This document shows, piece after piece, positions 24,129-31,955 of a stretch of 53,617 nt of DNA (position 1 is the stretch's first letter; each line of letters begins with the position of its first letter). The notes under the pieces are model-generated. The model saw only the letters and a list, made by a program, of their open reading frames with translations. It made no database searches and was not told the DNA's origin. A program made the translations under genes and the position numbers. This DNA comes from Mesorhizobium sp. (GTDB lineage: Bacteria > Pseudomonadota > Alphaproteobacteria > Rhizobiales > Rhizobiaceae): assembly GCF_017306585.1 (NCBI RefSeq), contig NZ_JAFKIC010000125.1, positions 1-53,617 on the forward strand, given 5' to 3'.

Positions 24129-24866
24129 CTAGCCTTTGACCGGATTTTCACGCGCACGCAGTTCATCGGTCCAGGCGTTGAAGGCGCGGTTGAAGGCCAA
24201 TGTCCGTTTGCGTTCGGGCCATTTGAACCCGAAATAGGCGTAGAGATCGGTCCCTGCCTTGATATCTCCTTGGCGAACAACGACCTTTGCACGCGGGGTA
24301 ATGGCCGGTGTCGGTTCAACGCCGTTCCAGTTTGCAAGAACCGGAAAGCCCGCTTTTCCCAGGGCCAGATCCCAAGTCGCATCGACCAGGATCCATTTCC
24401 CGTCGACATTGACCTCCACGGTATCGTGGAAGCCGCGTGTTTCGGCCAGGGGTTGCAGCACCGATTGCGGTATTGGCAAGTCGGCCCAGTCAAAGGGAAC
24501 CCGGATCGGCCGAGCGTCGACCTTCCACGATCGGATTAGCTGAAGCAAGGCTGCCGATTTGTGGCGGCAATCCCCGCGATCGATCGCGAACAGACTGTCC
24601 GGATTGCCGGTCCACGCGGTCAGCTTGTACGGGACCTCTTGCACTATTTTGAATGCGGCGATCCGCCGATCTCGGGCGGTCAGGCCGACCTGCAGCTGTT
24701 CGGCAATCCACTTGCAAGAGGGCGTTTCGCCGTTGGCGCGCTGCGCTTGCAACTCGCGTTGAATGTCCGCGATGCGAGCGTCGAGTGCTTGAGATGTCTG
24801 CGCCACTGCGCGGCCTGGCGCGAGAGTCGTTGCGCCAGCGCCGATCAAAAACATGCGTCGGTTCAT
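24129..24866 (-). CDS. Exported transglutaminase-like protein
   Basis: The 245-residue product has a short signal (MNRRMFLIGAGATTL, a near-Tat RR start). Its transglutaminase core has the triad Cys100 (DRGDCRHKSAALLQL), His147 (RGFHDTVEVNV) and Asp162 (WILVDATWD). This is the classical transglutaminase-core family rather than DUF920. Members act as cysteine proteases, amidases or cross-linkers. It overlaps the upstream methyltransferase-like gene by four bases (ATGA) and ends 4 bases before the PBP start, so the three are translationally linked. A role in wall or lipid-carrier peptide processing is inferred from that coupling. Confidence 0.85.
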   Translation of the reverse strand: MNRRMFLIGAGATTLAPGRAVAQTSQALDARIADIQRELQAQRANGETPSCKWIAEQLQVGLTARDRRIAAFKIVQEVPYKLTAWTGNPDSLFAIDRGDCRHKSAALLQLIRSWKVDARPIRVPFDWADLPIPQSVLQPLAETRGFHDTVEVNVDGKWILVDATWDLALGKAGFPVLANWNGVEPTPAITPRAKVVVRQGDIKAGTDLYAYFGFKWPERKRTLAFNRAFNAWTDELRARENPVKG

Positions 24867-25843
24867 CGAAAAACCTCCAGCATTTGCGGAAAGCCCAATT
24901 CTCCTGCGTCCCGCTGATTTGCAGGATGAGGATCCAGTTCAGCAAGCATGGCAGAGCTTTCCCCAGGCCGTAGCAATTCCGCACGGGGCAAGTGTATTTT
25001 GACGTTGCCAGTTGGCGGTTTTGTCCTCCATGCAATCGGCTGCTTTTCGAATGCGACAATGATGCCGTTCATGCCACCGGCGTTGCACCATTTGCGCATT
25101 GCCAGCCCGTTGGCGCGCGCGCACTCCGAAACCAATCCCGCAAATTCCGGTCGAAGGTTGAATACGAGCAGCCCGCCATTTCGCAGCAGGGCCGAAGCTG
25201 CCACGAGGAACGATTTTACGTCTGTTTCGAAATAGGCTGCTGCTTGTGAGTAAAGAATGTCGACCGTCCCGGCCTGAAGGCCGTGGGTGTCCAGAATGGA
25301 AAGGCCGGCAGCTGTGACATAGGGATGCTCGACGATGCCCGCGGGCAGCTCGGCATGCCACTGCGTCAAGTTGGTGAAGTGGAAAAATACGTTTTGACCG
25401 AGACCATTTTCAAAATGTCTGGCGAGGCTCGCGATGTCGCGAGGCTTTGACGGTGGAGGGCTTCTCAATCCCGCCCAGCCGCCGCCAACTTCCAGATATT
25501 GCAAGGCTCCGTCTGTCCGCAGTCGGCGATCCGCTTCGTGGAGAAGGTCGACGCCGACCTCCTCGGCAAGCCGGAAGGACCCGCCGCTGGACGTCCACGC
25601 TCCGTCATGGAGAAATGAAACAAAGGTCTCGCGGATCGACCCCGTCTCTCGATATACGGCGTCGAGATATTTAATCGGATTTCGCCGTGAGGGAATCGGC
25701 ACGTTGGGACGCAGGCGGCGGGCCTGAAGATCCCGTTTTACGCCCATCCTTATCGACCGCCATGCGGCCTCGTCCGGCTCGTATCCGATAGTTTGAAAGT
25801 TGCCTAGAATAGATTTGCGCGCGCGCGCAGCTGCGATAAACAT
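24863..25843 (-). CDS. SAM-dependent methyltransferase-like protein
   Basis: The product has 326 residues and no signal peptide. A glycine-rich motif I (LQYLEVGGGWAGL), the downstream DILYSQAAAYFETDVKSFL and ALLRNGGLLVFNLRP suggest a Rossmann-fold methyltransferase of the putative sugar O-methyltransferase type. The substrate is unknown, and the N-terminal 100 residues (SRRNPIKYLDAVYRE) are shared with that group in my recollection. It is the first gene of the operon leading into transglutaminase, PBP and the CPIC membrane protein. A perfect inverted repeat lies 27 bases upstream. It could modify a wall or surface precursor. Confidence 0.65.
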   Translation of the reverse strand: MFIAAARARKSILGNFQTIGYEPDEAAWRSIRMGVKRDLQARRLRPNVPIPSRRNPIKYLDAVYRETGSIRETFVSFLHDGAWTSSGGSFRLAEEVGVDLLHEADRRLRTDGALQYLEVGGGWAGLRSPPPSKPRDIASLARHFENGLGQNVFFHFTNLTQWHAELPAGIVEHPYVTAAGLSILDTHGLQAGTVDILYSQAAAYFETDVKSFLVAASALLRNGGLLVFNLRPEFAGLVSECARANGLAMRKWCNAGGMNGIIVAFEKQPIAWRTKPPTGNVKIHLPRAELLRPGESSAMLAELDPHPANQRDAGELGFPQMLEVFR

Positions 25844-25870
25844 CCTGAAAATTCCGCTCTAGCTTGATCG

Positions 25871-25891
25871 GTCGATCGCATTGCGATCGAC
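25871..25891. promoter_or_regulatory. Perfect 9-bp inverted repeat upstream of the MT-TG-PBP operon
   Basis: GTCGATCGC, ATT, GCGATCGAC is a perfect dyad spanning 21 bases, 27 bases before the methyltransferase-like start and within the expected promoter or leader. It may be an operator for an unlinked regulator or a 5'-leader hairpin. GATCG-rich words also occur just outside, so chance is not excluded. Confidence 0.4.
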
Positions 25892-25954
25892 GGGCGAACA
25901 CCGAGCGGATGGAGACAGACGCAGTCCTGCGTCAGCAAAGATACGCTCAGTGCA

Positions 25955-26290
25955 TCAGCACGAAGCGACTCTTGGAGGGCGATCTAGGGATATCTGGACA
26001 GCGCGAGCGCCGTCCTGACTGGGGGAAAAGGCCGGACGACTGATGGTTCCGACAAAGTTAACAGCAAACTGATGGATCATTTCGGCATGATGATCGTGAT
26101 GCAGAGCGCTGTGCGACACGGTCCCGACGTCTTTGGAGCCTTGGTCGTGAACATGAGTGATCGCTGCAACGAGAATGTCGGCGGACTCAGCCCTTGGCGG
26201 ATGCGCGGCAAACGCCGACAGCAGCATCGCGAACGCGATGGCTATCGAAATGAGGCGACGAGCCTGCCATCTTGAACCGGTGGTCCACAT
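25955..26290 (-). CDS. Small secreted His-containing protein
   Basis: The product is 111 residues from the ATG at 26290, preceded by GGA; an ATG at 26305 and a GTG at 26308 are alternatives. A signal peptide (RLISIAIAFAMLLSAFAAHPP) is followed by a His-rich part (ITHVHDQGSKD, then HSALHHDHHAEMIHQ) and a short tail. It resembles the exported His/Met-rich small proteins of metal loci but belongs to no family I can name. It is transcribed in the same direction as lgt upstream, 33 bases after its stop. Periplasmic metal binding is inferred. Confidence 0.55.
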   Translation of the reverse strand: MWTTGSRWQARRLISIAIAFAMLLSAFAAHPPRAESADILVAAITHVHDQGSKDVGTVSHSALHHDHHAEMIHQFAVNFVGTISRPAFSPSQDGARAVQISLDRPPRVASC

Positions 26291-26323
26291 AATTCCAGTT
26301 CGCATCACAGCGTTGATTTTTGG

Positions 26324-27301
26324 TTAAAGGCGGGGAGCGTCTGTCGAATCACAGACGCTTGCAAGCGGGAGATTAGTCCTAGGGCGGGCAAAGTGTCCAT
26401 ACGATGTCCGTTTGGGCGGCGAAGGGAGATGCGGGTCTTCAGCCGTGTCATGCCGGCTGCGGCTGCGGCACGGCTTGGCGATCGCCATCGCCCAGATGCC
26501 GGCCAGCACCATCGGCGACGACAGGATCATGCCCATGGTCAGCCAGTTGGTGCCGAGGAGGTAGCCGAGCTGCTGGTCGGGCTCGCGGAAGATCTCGACG
26601 AAGATGCGCGACAGGCCATAGCCGCAGATGAAGGCGCCGCCGACGAAGCGCGGCGTCTTCAGCTTGAGGCGCGAATGGGTGAGGATGCGCAGCACGACAA
26701 ACAGCACCAAGCCTTCGAGCAGCGCCTCGTAGAGCTGGCTCGGATGACGGGCAAACGGCCCGCCATTCGGGAATTCGAATGCCCACGGCACGTCGGTCGG
26801 CCGGCCCCAGAGCTCGGAGTTGATGAAGTTGGCGACGCGCACCAGGCCAAGGCCGACCGGCACCCCGGCCGCCACGACATCGAACAGCGACCAGGTGCGG
26901 ATGCCGCGCTTGATGGAAAACAGCGTCATGGCGAGGATGACGCCAAGCAGGCCGCCATGGAACGACATGCCGCCTTGCCAGACCGCGAAAATGTCGAGCG
27001 GGTGGGCGATGTAGCGCGGCAGTTCGTAGAACAAGACGTAGCCGGTGCGGCCGCCGAGCACGAAGCCGATGGCCGCCCAGACGATGAAATCGTCGAGGTC
27101 CTCCGGCTTCATCGGCAGGATGCCGTCGGGCCACAGTTTCGGGTTGGCGGCGAGCCGCTTGGCGTACCACCAGGCAAACAGGATGCCGACGATATAGCCG
27201 ACGCCGTACCAGTGCACCGCCAGCGGCCCGATCTGGATGAGGATCGGGTTGATGTTGGGAAACGGCAGGGAGGCCAGCGGCAGCAGGAAATAGTCGTTCA
27301 T
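26324..27301 (-). CDS. lgt: Prolipoprotein diacylglyceryl transferase, altered C-terminus
   Basis: The first 276 or so residues are a normal Lgt: [41 protein letters not shown], the signature [15 protein letters not shown] and [12 protein letters not shown]. Lgt attaches diacylglycerol to lipoprotein cysteines in the inner membrane. The last 48 residues (after AMAIAKP) are unlike any Lgt tail I know. In another frame the sequence reads VPQPQPA and stops at 26448, overlapping an ATGA. One missing base near 26475 would explain this. It lies away from its usual chromosomal neighbours, so it may be a second copy. Confidence 0.85.
   Translation of the reverse strand: MNDYFLLPLASLPFPNINPILIQIGPLAVHWYGVGYIVGILFAWWYAKRLAANPKLWPDGILPMKPEDLDDFIVWAAIGFVLGGRTGYVLFYELPRYIAHPLDIFAVWQGGMSFHGGLLGVILAMTLFSIKRGIRTWSLFDVVAAGVPVGLGLVRVANFINSELWGRPTDVPWAFEFPNGGPFARHPSQLYEALLEGLVLFVVLRILTHSRLKLKTPRFVGGAFICGYGLSRIFVEIFREPDQQLGYLLGTNWLTMGMILSSPMVLAGIWAMAIAKPCRSRSRHDTAEDPHLPSPPKRTSYGHFARPRTNLPLASVCDSTDAPRL
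26428..26451 (-). pseudogene. First codons of the usual lgt downstream gene
   Basis: Directly at the expected lgt end an ATG (26451) opens MTRLKTRI. That is how the class I SAM methyltransferase (NDUFAF7-like) gene that normally follows lgt in rhizobia begins, as far as I recall. After eight codons the resemblance stops (SLRRPNGHR). This suggests the lgt segment was copied here with the tip of its neighbour. The evidence is short. Confidence 0.35.
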
Positions 27302-27431
27302 GGGAGCTCTCGGTTGCGATCGCGTTTGACAATCTGCGGAGTCGACCTAAGTCATTGCAGTATCGACCGATTGCGCCGTCTGTAGGAAAGTTGCTGATTG
27401 CCACTAGGCACGGCCGATTGCCTCTTAACTG

Positions 27432-28312
27432 TCATTGAGAGGTCTCTGACCTCAAGAACGGCACGATCGCTTGTTCGACGGCCTCGGGGAACTCTTCATG
27501 GATCGACAGCTTGCCACGCGGAAGCCGCGCGACCTGTACGTTCGGCAACTCCGCCAGCGCTTCCATTTCAGCGCGCGACTTCGGCGGCGTCTTATCCCCG
27601 TCGACCATGAGGATCGGAACCTTCGTTTGCCGGGCGAGGTCAGGAAATTCCGTGTGGCTGGTCACGCGGTCGAGGCCGCCAGTGACGAAGCGGACGGATG
27701 CGTGACTTGCTCCGGCAACTCGCGCGATGGCGAGTTTCGCGCGCAGGCGATCGCCGGATAGCCAGAGAGGATTGTCGTAGACGTGCTCACGCGCCATCTT
27801 GGAACGACGAAGCGGCTGACATTGAGCCTATACAGGAGCGAGCCGATCCCTTCATAGTCAAGGACGTCACGGACACGGGCAAACCAGGGACGATATCCGC
27901 GCATCATCGTCGGGAATGGCCCTCGCCATGTCGGCGCGATCAGCACGAGGCGATCGATGGCGTTTGGTCGATATGCCGCGTGAAAGAGGGCATAAGTTGC
28001 GGCATGGCCTGCGGCGACGACCGCGTGCGGCGGGGGCACTATCTCGCTCAGGAACCAGTTCAGGAAAGCTGAGAGGATTTCCGGTGTCCAATCGGCTCTC
28101 GGGCGCGGCAGGACGCCGAATCCTGGCCAGTCGACCGTGACGACGCGGAAGCCCGGCGCAAGCCTGTCGAAAAGGGGGCGAATTTCCGCGCGCGTCGAGA
28201 TCGAGCTCAGCGCGGGCAAGAGTACAACGGTTGATCCGCGGCCGGCCTCGTCCATGCCGAGCGCGACCTCCAGTTCTTCACACTTGCACCGTATTGTCCG
28301 CAACATCGCCAT
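27432..28312 (-). pseudogene. Alpha/beta hydrolase gene with frameshift
   Basis: The first part (ATG at 28312, GGAGTGAC upstream) encodes an alpha/beta hydrolase: STVVLLPALSSISTR, VVTVDWPGFGVLP, AAGHAATYALFHAAY and RLVLIAPTWRGPFP. After SRFVV the frame goes wrong, and the rest (MAREHVYDNPLWL through VPILMVDGDKTPP to LSIHEEFPEAVEQ) continues in another frame to 27432. One base missing near 27799-27804 would account for it. The nucleophile elbow reads AAGHAA (His in place of the usual Ser), so it may be a non-catalytic relative. It lies one base after DUF1289, in the P1B-ATPase operon. Confidence 0.75.
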
Positions 28313-28313
28313 G

Positions 28314-28511
28314 TCACTCCTTGTCGCGATTGCCCCGACGAGCCCAAAGCTTGGCCTCGCGTCGAGTTTGTTCGGCCAGAATCTGATGCCGCTTGTGGTC
28401 GGTGAACTTCCGCCATTGGCGGATTTCAGCCGTGGTGCGGAAGCAACCGACACAGAGGTCAGCCTTGCGGTCGAACTTGCAGATATCGAGACATGGTGAT
28501 GCCAGGGACAC
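28314..28511 (-). CDS. DUF1289 small Cys-rich protein
   Basis: The 65-residue product starts at a GTG (28511), two bases after the stop of the P1B ATPase. The DUF1289 motif SPCLDICKFDRKADLCVGC continues with FRTTAEIRQWRKFTD. The four cysteines probably bind a metal or form a small knuckle. The function of DUF1289 is unknown. The stop lies one base before the hydrolase ATG, so ATPase, DUF1289 and hydrolase form one unit. Confidence 0.85.
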   Translation of the reverse strand: MSLASPCLDICKFDRKADLCVGCFRTTAEIRQWRKFTDHKRHQILAEQTRREAKLWARRGNRDKE

Positions 28512-28513
28512 GG

Positions 28514-30526
28514 TTAAACCTTCGCGAGTTCGGGTATGAGTTCGGGTGTCGCCGTGACAGTCTTCTCCGGCGTCGGCAGCAACCGGGCCGAGTTGAGGAT
28601 GAACACCAGCTCCGAGACGACATGGATGGCTGCCGCCAACAGCGGGTTGAGAAAGCCGAAGGCGGCAAGCGCGATGCCGAGCGCATCGACGCCGATGGTG
28701 CCGGCGAAGTTCTGCCAAATGATACCCCGCGTCCGCCTGGCAACTACGAGTGTCTCGACGAAGCGCGCAAGGTCGTTGCCGAGCAACACCACGTCTGCGC
28801 TCTCCTGCGCCACGTCGGTGCCGGAGCCCATCGCGACGCCGACGCTGGCTTCGGCAAGCGCCGGCGCGTCGTTCACGCCATCACCGACCATGGCAACGAC
28901 GCGCTTTTGCGCCACCAGCGCCTGGATGCGCTTGAGCTTGTCCTCCGGCAGCAGTTCCGCCTCGATCTCCTTGATGCCCAGCGCCCCGCCAACGGCGGCT
29001 GCGACACGGCGTGCGTCCCCCGTGAGCAGGACCGTTCTGATGCCCATCCGGTGCAACGCTTCGATGGCGCGCTTGGCTTCGGGGCGGACAGTGTCAGCAA
29101 CGGCAAGCGAACCAAGCAGGCGTCCGTCGCGGGCGACAAAAACCTCGGAACCCGCCGCAACGTCCTGACCGGACGCGGGCACGCCGATCCCATTTTCCGC
29201 CATCCAGGCCCGATTGCCGACCAGGACGGTGCTCTCAACAATACTGGTCGCGATGCCGCGGCCCGGCGTATAGGCGAAACTTGTCGGCTCGACTATTTTA
29301 CGCCCTTGGATGCGGGCGTAGGCGACGATCGCTTTTCCGAGCGGATGCTCGGAGCGAAGCTCTGCCGACGCGGCGGCGTCGAGAAGTTCATCATCGGTCG
29401 TGCCGGGTGCAGGCACAACCTGCTGCACCTCCGGGCGGCCGAAGGTCAGCGTGCCAGTCTTGTCCAGCACGACCGTATCGACCTTGCCCAAGGTCTCGAG
29501 GTGCACGCCACCCTTGACGATGGCGCCCAGGCGCGCGGATCGGCCGATGCCCCCGAGAATGGCAAGCGGCGTGCCTGCGGCAATGCCGCAGGCGCCGGCG
29601 ACGATGATGACCGAGATCGTCGAATAGATGTCGCGCGTGATCAGGAATGTCAGGACGGCAGCGCCGAGCGCGAAATAGACGAGATAACCGGCCAGCCGAT
29701 CGGCGAGACGCTGGACCGGAGCGCGGGATTTCTCGGCCCGCTCGACCGCCTCGATGATCTTGCCGTAGCTGGTGTCGCGGCCGATCCGTTCCGCAGTGAC
29801 TTCCAATGCGCCGGACTGGTTGATGGAGCCGGCGAAGACCTGAGTGCCGGCCGTTTTCTCGACTGGCATGGATTCGCCAGTGATGCGGGATTCGTCGACG
29901 AAGGAATGGCCGGAGAGAACCGCGCCATCGACCGGGATTCTTTCGCCGGGCGCGACCAGGATGGCATCGCCAAGGGAAAGCTCCTCCGCCGCGATGGACC
30001 GGATTGAGCCGGATCGCCGGACAGAGACCTCGCGCGGCAGGAATTCGAGCAGGTCGCGAATCGCTTTTCGGCCCCGACCGACGGTCAATCCCTCCAACAC
30101 CTCTGCCACGAGAACGAACAAGGTGATGACCAGCGCAGTGAAGAACTCGCCGATTGCGGCGGCCGCAGCAATGGCGATCGTCATCGACAGCTCCATGGTC
30201 ATGCGGCGCTCGACTACGTTCTCGAAGGCTTCCTTGAGGATCGGCCAGCCGCCGATCAATAGGCCGACGACGCCGATGACGCTTCCCGCCGGGAACGGCT
30301 CCCGGACGCCGAACCACACCGCGGCCGCCGCGATCGCTACAACGGCGATACGCACGGCTTCCGCCCATTCAAACGGATGGTCATTATCATGCCCGTGTTC
30401 ATGATCTTCGTGGTCATGCTCATGGTGATTATGGTCGTTGTGACGAGGCGCGACGGTTGGGGCGATGCTGCGAGCTTCCGCACTGTCGACCAGCGTCTGG
30501 CGATGGGTGGTATCCTGGGTAGCCAT
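28514..30526 (-). CDS. P1B-type metal ATPase lacking the CPX motif
   Basis: The product is 670 residues from the ATG at 30526; the frame is open upstream inside the regulator gene. It has a His-rich N-terminus (ten His in residues 29-50) and no HMA domain. The P-type core is complete: phosphorylation site [18 protein letters not shown] loop (ITGESMPVEKT), HP motif (SEHPLGKAI) and MVGDGVNDAPAL. The membrane metal site normally reads CPC or SPC; here it is VAGACGIAAGTP, keeping one Cys (313) and no Pro. TM8 has HVVSELVFILNSARLL. With RcnR directly upstream, nickel, cobalt or zinc export is likelier than copper. Confidence 0.88.
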   Translation of the reverse strand: MATQDTTHRQTLVDSAEARSIAPTVAPRHNDHNHHEHDHEDHEHGHDNDHPFEWAEAVRIAVVAIAAAAVWFGVREPFPAGSVIGVVGLLIGGWPILKEAFENVVERRMTMELSMTIAIAAAAAIGEFFTALVITLFVLVAEVLEGLTVGRGRKAIRDLLEFLPREVSVRRSGSIRSIAAEELSLGDAILVAPGERIPVDGAVLSGHSFVDESRITGESMPVEKTAGTQVFAGSINQSGALEVTAERIGRDTSYGKIIEAVERAEKSRAPVQRLADRLAGYLVYFALGAAVLTFLITRDIYSTISVIIVAGACGIAAGTPLAILGGIGRSARLGAIVKGGVHLETLGKVDTVVLDKTGTLTFGRPEVQQVVPAPGTTDDELLDAAASAELRSEHPLGKAIVAYARIQGRKIVEPTSFAYTPGRGIATSIVESTVLVGNRAWMAENGIGVPASGQDVAAGSEVFVARDGRLLGSLAVADTVRPEAKRAIEALHRMGIRTVLLTGDARRVAAAVGGALGIKEIEAELLPEDKLKRIQALVAQKRVVAMVGDGVNDAPALAEASVGVAMGSGTDVAQESADVVLLGNDLARFVETLVVARRTRGIIWQNFAGTIGVDALGIALAAFGFLNPLLAAAIHVVSELVFILNSARLLPTPEKTVTATPELIPELAKV

Positions 30527-30543
30527 GACGGCGAACTCCGTTG

Positions 30544-30819
30544 TTACTTGAGGTAGGCGCGCACGACGTCGATGAGTTCTGCGGCGCCTTCGTTGCGTTC
30601 TTCCTGGGCCAGGTCGCCGTCGGCGACGTGCAGCAGGATGTGATCCTCGACCACTTCCGCCATCAGGCCGTTGATGGCGCCGCGAACGCCGGCGATCAGT
30701 TGGAGAACGTCGGCGCAGCCCTTTTCGTCCTGGAGCGCCCGCTCGACGGCATCCATCTGGCCGCGGATGCGGCGCACGCGGTTGATGAGCTTCGTTTTCT
30801 CGCGGGTCGTATGCGACAT
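30544..30819 (-). CDS. rcnR: RcnR-type nickel/cobalt-responsive repressor
   Basis: The product is 91 residues from the ATG at 30819, with AAGGAG upstream. It is a CsoR/RcnR/FrmR all-helical repressor. The metal ligands line up with E. coli RcnR at the same numbers: His3 (MSHTTREK), Cys35 (KGCADVLQ), His60 and His64 (EDHILLHVADG). RcnR releases DNA when it binds Ni(II) or Co(II), turning on the exporter. A G-tract operator lies 22 bases upstream, between this gene and the divergent NicO gene. The P1B ATPase starts 17 bases downstream, so the repressor likely controls both sides. Confidence 0.9.
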   Translation of the reverse strand: MSHTTREKTKLINRVRRIRGQMDAVERALQDEKGCADVLQLIAGVRGAINGLMAEVVEDHILLHVADGDLAQEERNEGAAELIDVVRAYLK

Positions 30820-30840
30820 GCAGCGCTCCTTTTCCCACAA

Positions 30841-30860
30841 ATAGTATCCCCCCCTATATT
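30841..30860. promoter_or_regulatory. RcnR-type operator (C7/G7 tract with AT flanks)
   Basis: ATAGTATCCCCCCCTATATT reads on the minus strand as AATATAGGGGGGGATACTAT. RcnR and CsoR sites are runs of about six G flanked by short AT inverted repeats (TACT-G6-N-AGTA in E. coli), and this matches that plan. It sits in the intergenic space shared by rcnR and the divergent NicO exporter. Confidence 0.75.
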
Positions 30861-31089
30861 ATTCAAGCTTGAACTTGTAACGTCCGCAACGTTGGGGTCG
30901 TACGACGAACTCATCCTGCGGCTCCCGGCCGGCGAGCTTTCAAATTACTTGATAGCTGTTCAAGCATATACGGGCTTTGGCTGCGGCGAACGTCCAGTTT
31001 TCGGCAGAGCATGAGCACAGTGACCAACCACACGCTCATGAGGGCACTGACGGTCGCTCCGGCGGGGTCTTTTCTGGTAGCTTCGCCTG

Positions 31090-31807
31090 ATGTTCCAAAC
31101 CCTCGTTGAATTCCAGCGCACGATCTATCTGACCCTCGGCGAGCAGATCAAACTTTTGTCTGCTGGAGGCGGCTGGCTGGCCTTCATGGCTTTTCTGCCC
31201 ATGGGCATTCTGTTCGGTGCGGCGCATGCCTTGACACCCGGCCATAGCAAAGCCGTGCTGGCCACTTTATCTGGCAGGGTCGGACAACAGCGTCCGGCGA
31301 GGCCTTGCTGTGTCGCTGACGCTATCCTTCACGCATGTGACGATTGCCGTGCTGATTGCAGCTCTCTCGCTGCCGCTGGTCTCGATTGCCTTAGGTAGCG
31401 TTGGTCGTGCGCCGCTTTTGGAAGATGTCAGTCGCGGCCTGCTCGGCCTGATCGGTGTCTGGATGATCTGGCGCGCCTTCCGCCATGGTCATCATCACCA
31501 CAAGCATGAAGGCGAGGCCGTCGGTGTCATGGCGGGCTTGATCCCCTGCCCGCTCACGCTTTTTGTGATGACCTTCGCGATTTCCAGGGGCGTTCCGGTC
31601 GCTGGCATCCTATTTGCAATCACCATGATGGCGGGGGTGGCGTTGACACTATCTTGCGTCGCGGTTCTGTCGATCCTGTTTCGCGAGCGTCTGGTGCATT
31701 TTTTCGACAGCCGGCCACGCCTGTTCGACATCATTTCCCGAACCATCGAAGGTGCCGCCGGGGTGGTGCTCGCGAGCGTGGCGCTTTGGCAGATCACGTC
31801 GAGATGA
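31090..31807 (+). pseudogene. NicO/RcnA-like nickel-cobalt exporter with frameshift
   Basis: The start (31090) encodes the first membrane part with AFLPMGILFGAAHALTPGHSKAVLAT. The frame then fails, and the rest continues in another frame: LAGSDNSVRRGLAVSLTLSF, a His-rich loop (HGHHHHKHEGE) and further membrane segments to LWQITSR. Removing one T from the TTT at 31266-31268 restores ATYLAGSDN. The whole gene is a NicO-family (PF03824) exporter, the usual RcnR target. The DUF1007 partner that normally accompanies such exporters is also frameshifted, 13 kb away. Whether both are truly dead or mis-sequenced is open. Confidence 0.82.
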
Positions 31808-31955
31808 GCGGTGCCTGAGAAAATGCGCGTTGGGCGGACGAAGCCAGTGGCGCGAAGACGAAACTGGCCGCTCTCACACGTAGATCGCCACATCCAGTTC
31901 CCTGTCAGAGCACCATCGGGGGGCGCCATCGCTCAGCCCAAGCTGGAATTATGGT

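Noticed and set aside
26393-27385. 330-residue plus-strand open frame
   Set aside because: Antisense to lgt; the composition (Asp/Glu/Arg-rich) is that of a shadow frame.
28493-30007. 504-residue plus-strand open frame
   Set aside because: It lies fully opposite the P1B ATPase and its product has no recognisable domain or signal.
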